64,000 bases of DNA, taken from assembly GCA_038380435.1 (NCBI GenBank), contig JAWZYU010000034.1, positions 3,764,704 through 3,828,703 on the forward strand. The letters are read 5' to 3'. A program made the position numbers and the translations under genes. Within the stretch, counting starts at the first letter, position 1. Each line of letters opens with the position of its first letter. This document shows positions 59,249-64,000 of the stretch, piece after piece. Below the pieces are notes generated by a model. The model searched no databases and was not told the origin of the DNA. It worked only from the letters and a program-made list of their open reading frames with translations. The DNA comes from Ryuthela nishihirai. Its lineage: Eukaryota > Arthropoda > Arachnida > Araneae > Heptathelidae.

Positions 59249-62200
59249 GTCTTCGTGTTAGCTGTCGAATGAAGAAGGTCGTTGCGACACCCATCAAAAG
59301 GACGCCGCCTTTTCTCAAAAAGTAACTCTTGAATCAGGGTGTTATTCCAAGAGGGAATCAAGATTCTTATGTGAATCGGATATTAGTCTCTGTGTTAGCT
59401 GTCGAACGAAGAAGGTCGTTGCGACGCGCATCAAAAGGACGCCGCATTTCTCAAAAAGTAACCCTTGAAGTCAGGGTGTGATTCCAAGAGGGAATCAAGA
59501 TTCTTATGTGAATAGCATATTAGTCTGTGTGTTAGCTGTCGAATGAAGAAGGTCGTTGCGACATGGGTCAAAAGGACGCCGTCTTCCTCAAAAAGTAACC
59601 CTTGAAGTCAGGGTGTGATTCCAAGACGGAATCAAGATTCTTATGTGAATCGAATATTAGTCTGTGTGTTACCTGTCGAATGAAGAAGGTCGTTGCCACA
59701 CGCGTCAAAAGGACGCCGTCTTCCTCAAAAAGTAACCCTTGAAGTCAGGGTGTGATTCCAAGAGGGAATCAAGATTCTTATGTGAATCGGATATTAGTCT
59801 GTGTGTTAGCTGACGAATGAAGGTCGTTGCGACACGCGTGAAAAGGACGCCGTCTTCCTCAAAAAGTAACCCTTGAAGTCAGGGTGTGATTCCAAGAGGG
59901 AATCAAGAGATTCTTATGTGAATAGGATATTAGTCTGTGCTTTAGCTGTCGAATGAAGAAGGTCGTTGCGACACGCGTCAAAAGGACGCCGTCTTCCTTA
60001 AAAACTAACCCTTGAAGTCAGGGTGTGATTCCAAGAAGGAATCAAGATTCTTATGTGAATTGGATATTAGTCTGTGTGTTAGCTGTGGAATGAAAAAGGT
60101 CGTTGCGACACGCGTCAAAAGGACACCGTCTTCCTCAAAAAGTAAACCTTGAAGTCAGGGTGTGATTCCAAGAGGGAATCAAGATTCTTACGTGAATCGG
60201 ATATTAGTCTGTGTGTTAGCTGTCGAATGAAGAAGGTCGTTGCGACACGCGTCGAAATGACGCCGTCTTCCTCAAAAAGTAACCCTTGAAGTCAGGGTGT
60301 GATTCCAAGAGGGAATCAAGATTCTTATGTGAATCTGATATTAGTCTGTGTGTTTGCTGTCGAATGAAGAAGGTCGTTGCGACACGCGTCAAAAGGACGC
60401 CGTCTTCCTCAAAAATTAACCCTTGAAGTCAGGGTGTGATTCCAAGAGGGAATCAAGATTCTTATGTGAATAGGATATTAGTCTGTGTGTTAGCTGTCAA
60501 ATGAAGAAGGTCGTTGAGACACGCATCAAAAGGACGCCGCCTTTTCTCAAAAAGTAACTCTTGAATCAGGGTGTGATTCCAAGAGGGAATCAAGATTCTT
60601 ATGTGAATCGGATATTAGTCTGTGTGTTAGCTGTCGAACGAAGAAGGTCGTTGCGACGCGCATCAAAAGGACGCCGCATTTCTCAAAAAGTAACCCTTGA
60701 AGTCAGGGTGTGATTCCAAGAAGGAATCAAGATTCTTATGTGAATAGGATATTAGTCTGTGTGTTAGCTGTCGAATGAAGAAGGTCGTTGCGACATGGGT
60801 CAAAAGGACGCCGTCTTCCTCAAAAAGTAACCCTTCAAGTCAGGGTGTGATTCCAAGAGGGAATCAAGATTCTTATGTGAATCGGATATTAGTCTGTGTG
60901 TTAGCTGTCGAATGAAGGTCGTTGCGACACGCGTCAAAAGGACGCCGTCTTCCTCAAAAAGTAACCCTTGAAGTCAGGGTGTGATTCCAAGAGGGAATCA
61001 AGATTCTTATGTGAATCTGATATTATTCTGTGTGTTGGCTGTCGAATGAAGAAGATCGTTGCGACACGCGTCAAAAGGACGCCGTCTTCCTCAAAACGTA
61101 ACCCTTGAAGTCAGGGTGTGATTCCAAGAGGGAATCAAGATTCTTATGTGAATAGGATATTAGTCTCTGTGTTAGCTGTCGAATGAAGAAGGTCGTTGCG
61201 ACACCCATCAAAAGGACGCCGCCATTTCTCAAAAAGTAACTCTTGAATCAGGGTGTGATTCCAAGAGGGAATCAAGATTCTTATGTGAATCGGATATTAG
61301 TCTGTGTGTTAGCTGTCGAACGAAGAAGGTCGTTGCGACGCGCATCAAAAGGACGCCGCATTTCTCAAAAAGTAACCCTTGAAGTCAGGGTGTGATTCCA
61401 AGAGGGAATCGAAATTCTTATGTGAATCGGATATTAGTCTGTGTGTTAGCTGTCGAACGAAGAAGGTCGTTGCGACGCGCATCAAAAGAACGCCGCATTT
61501 CTCAAAAAGTAACCCTTGAAGTCAGGGTGTGATTCCAAGAGGGAATCAAGATTCCTACGTGAATCGGATATTAGTCTGTGTGTTGGCTGTCGAATGAAGA
61601 AGGTCGTTGCGACACGCGTCAAAAGGACGCCGTCTTCCTCAAAAAGTAACCCTTGAAGTCAGGGTGTGATTCCAAGAGGGAATCAAGATTCTTATGTGAA
61701 TCTGATATTAGTCTGTGTGTTAGCTGTCGAATGAAGAAGGTCGTTGCGACATGGGTCAAAAGGACGCCGTCTTCCTCAAAAAGTAACCCTTGAAGTCAGG
61801 GTGTGATTCCAAGAGGGAATCAAGATTCTTATGGGAATCGGATATTAGTCTGTGTGTTAGCTGTCGAATGAAGAAGGTCGTTGCGACACGCGTCAAAAGG
61901 ACGCCGTCTTCCTCAAAAAGTAACCCTTGTAGTCAGGGTGTGATTCCAAGAGGGAATCAAGATTCTTATGTGAATCGGATATTAGTCTGTGTGTTAGCTG
62001 TCGAATGAAGGTTGTTGCGACACGCGTCAAAAGGACCCCGTCTTCCTCAAAAAGTAACCCTTGAAGTCAGGGTGTGATTCCAAGAAGGAATCAAGATTCT
62101 TATGTGAATAGGATATTAGTCTGTGTGTTAGCTGTCGAATGAAGAAGGTCGTTGCGACATGGGTCAAAAGGACGCCGTCTTCCTCAAAAAGTAACCCTTG

Positions 62201-63399
62201 AAGTCAGGGTGTGATTCCAAGAGGGAATCAAGAATCTTATGTGAATAGGATATAACTCTGTGCGTTAGCTGTCGAACGAAGAAGGTCGTTGCGATGCGCA
62301 TCGAAAGGATGCCGCATTTCTCAAAAAGTAACTCTTGAAGTCAGGGTGTGATTCCAAGATGGAATCAAGATTCTTATGTGAATCGGATATTAGTCTGTGC
62401 GTTAGCTGTCGAACGAAGAAGGTCGTTGCGACACGCATCAAAAGGACGCCGCCTTTTCTCAAAAAGTAACTCTTGAATCAGGGTGTGATTCCAAGAGGGA
62501 ATCAAGATTCTTATGTGAATCTGATATTAGTCTGTGTGTTAGCTGTCGAATGAAGAAGGTCGTTGCGACACGCGTCAAAACGACGCCATCTTCCTCAAAA
62601 AGTAAACCTTGAAGTCAGGGTGTGATTCCAAGAGGGAATCAAGATTCTTATGTGAATAGGTTATTAGTCTGTGTGTTAGCTGTCGAATGAAGAAGGTGGT
62701 TGCGACATGGGTCAAAAGGACGCCGTCTTCCTCAAAAAGTAACCCTTGAAGTCAGGGTGTGATTCCAAGAAGGAATCAAGATTCTTATGTGAATAGGATA
62801 TTAGTCTGTGTGTTAGCTGTGGAATGAAGAAGGTCGTTGCGACACGTGTCAAAAGGACGCCGTCTTCCTCAAAAAGTAACCCTTGAAATCAGGGTGTGAT
62901 TCCAAGAGGGAATCAAGATTCTTATGTGAATAGGATATTAGTCGGGGTGTTAGCTGTCGAATGAAGAAGGTCGTTGCGACACGCATCGAAAGGACGCCGT
63001 CTTCCTCAAAAAGTAACCCTTGAAGTCAGGGTGTGTTTCCAAGAGGGAATCAAGATTCTTATGTGAATAGGATATTAGTCTGTGAGTTAGCTGTCGAACG
63101 AAGAAGGTCATTGCGACACGCGTCGAAAGGACGCCGTCTTCCTGAAAAAGTAACCCTTGAAGTCAGGGTGTGATTCCAAGAGGGAATCAAGATTCTTATG
63201 TGAATCGGATATTAGTCTGTGTGTTAGCTGTCGAATGAAGAAGGTCGTTGCGACACGCGTCAAAAGGACGCCGTCTTCCTCAAAAAGTAACCCTAGAAGT
63301 CAGGGTGTGATTCCAAGAGGGAATCAAGTTTCTTATGTGAATCGGATATTAGTCTGTGTGTTAGCTGTCGAATGAAGGTCGTTGCGACACGCGTCAAAA

Positions 63400-64000
63400 G
63401 GACGCCGCATTTCTCAAAAAGTAACCCTTGAAGTCAGGGTGTGATTCCAAGAGGGAATCAAGATTCTTACGTGAATCGGATATTAGTCTGTGTGTTAGCT
63501 GTCGAATGAAGAAGGTCGTTGCGACACGCGTCAAAAGGACGCCGTCTTCCTCAAAAAGTAACCCTTGAAGTCAGGGTGTGATTCCAAGGGGGAATCAAGA
63601 TTCTTATGTGAATAGGATATTAGTCTGTGTGTTAGCTGTCGAATGAAGAAGGTCGTTGCGACACGCATCAAAAGGACGCCGCATTTCTCAAAAAGTAACC
63701 CTTGAAGTCAGGGTGTGATTCCAAGAGGGAATCAAGGTTCTTATGTGAATAGGATATTAGTCTGTGTGTTAGCTGTCGAATGAAGAAGGTCGTTGCGACA
63801 TGCGTCAAAAGGACGCCGTCTTCCTCAAAAAGTAACCCTTGAAGTCAGGGTGTGATTCCAAGAGGGAATCAAGATTCTTATGTGAATCTGATATTAGTCT
63901 GTGTGTTGGCTGTCGAATGAAGAAGGTCGTTGCGACACGCGTCAAAAGGACGCCGCCATTTCTCAAAAAGTAACTCTTGAATCAGGGTGTGATTCCAAGA
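63400..64000 (+). repeat. Satellite array continues past the right window edge
   Basis: After the AGAAGTCAGGG/CAAGTTTC monomers (63,157-63,375) the order becomes TTACGTG, CAAGGGGGAATC, CAAGGTTC and GTTGGC, resembling 10.27-10.5 kb and 46.0-46.2 kb. The final monomer (from about 63,969) is truncated by the window edge, not by a biological junction. Near 63,950 an ACGCGTC monomer joins directly to a GCCATTTC ending, a hybrid also seen near 23,950. Confidence 0.8.

Larger units (their letters stand above)
51600..63400 (+). repeat. Segmental duplication of satellite, right copy (partner 11.19-23.52 kb)
   Basis: Right-hand partner of the left block; anchors and offsets are given there. Relative to the left copy it lacks two monomers (left 12.3-12.6 kb, with GATTGAATC and GAAGAACGTC) and the second 1,911-bp unit. 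It has two more monomers near 53.4-53.66 kb, seven more (about 956 bp) between about 55.1 and 56.2 kb, two more at about 57.2-57.47 kb and one more near 62.6-62.75 kb. Sequence identity in register looks very high: private variants such as GAATTAAGATTTTTATG (16,733 and 58,371) and AATCTCATATT (17,156 and 58,794) are shared. Confidence 0.85.
1..64000 (+). repeat. Satellite DNA array, ~137-bp monomer, ~467 head-to-tail copies
   Basis: Seen directly: the same ~137-bp sequence recurs end to end through the window. Monomer starts lie at 1, 138 and 272; the last, at about 63,969, is cut by the window edge. Every monomer is in the same orientation, and I saw no reverse-complement copy, no interruption and no poly(A) or transposon junction. 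Monomers differ at a limited set of recurring positions, giving recognisable subtypes arranged in multi-kilobase higher-order blocks. Known for such arrays in general: they build centromeric and pericentromeric heterochromatin and evolve by unequal crossing over and gene conversion. I do not recognise this family, so centromeric function is an inference only. No gene was found anywhere in the array. Confidence 0.98.

Noticed and set aside
1..64000. CRISPR array
   Set aside because: Repeats are direct and contain dyads, but the unit is 137 bp with no unique spacers: the entire unit is repeated, and there are no cas genes.
1..64000. Bacterial or phage repeat region
   Set aside because: 64 kb of pure same-orientation satellite with multi-kilobase higher-order repeats and no genes is not a known bacterial arrangement; a eukaryotic array is far more likely.

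Overview
The whole window is one uninterrupted satellite DNA array. A monomer of about 137 bp is repeated head to tail about 467 times (64,000/137), always in the same orientation. Both window edges lie inside the array, so its true ends and flanks are not visible. I found no protein gene, RNA gene, transposon, inversion or unique-sequence island. Open frames of 61-72 codons occur, but they are by-products of the repeat: they span about one and a half monomers, the ones I checked begin at TTG or GTG, and 137 is not a multiple of 3, so the frame changes with every monomer.

A megasatellite-like array with multi-kilobase higher-order structure points to a eukaryotic chromosome, in centromeric, pericentromeric or other constitutive heterochromatin. 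I do not recognise the satellite family and cannot name the organism. Many monomer differences are CpG versus TpG or CpA at fixed positions. That suggests a genome with cytosine methylation (plants are plausible, not proven).

Layout, from exact spacing of rare variants. (1) 1-10.96 kb: an irregular higher-order repeat with a period of about 2.46-2.60 kb. (2) 11.2-23.5 kb: left copy of a ~12 kb segmental duplication; its tail holds a 1,911-bp tandem duplication. (3) 23.5-29.65 kb: mixed monomers, including a third relative of the 11.4-13.5 kb segment at a spacing of 13,024 bp, a three-monomer tandem duplication and a patch of more divergent monomers. (4) 29.65-38.45 kb: two nearly identical 4,383-bp units in tandem. 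(5) 37.63-41.78 kb: two 2,049-bp units in tandem, overlapping the end of the previous pair. (6) 41.98-51.85 kb: a 995-bp duplication, then about two and a half copies of a 3,732-bp unit, one carrying a ~0.5 kb swapped patch. (7) 51.6-64 kb: right copy of the ~12 kb segmental duplication, offset by 39.7-41.6 kb.

Each monomer carries four alternating GATTC/GAATC arms forming overlapping short inverted repeats, two further short dyads and a CpG-rich end. Length classes include 137 bp (standard), 134 bp (3-bp deletion), 139 bp (2-bp insertion) and about 171 bp (34-bp internal expansion, 14 copies). The array has grown by unequal exchange and patchy conversion at several scales: intra-monomer slippage, trimers, 1-4.4 kb blocks and a ~12 kb block. 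All coordinates and spacings were read by eye from matching rare variants; block edges are good to a few tens of bases.
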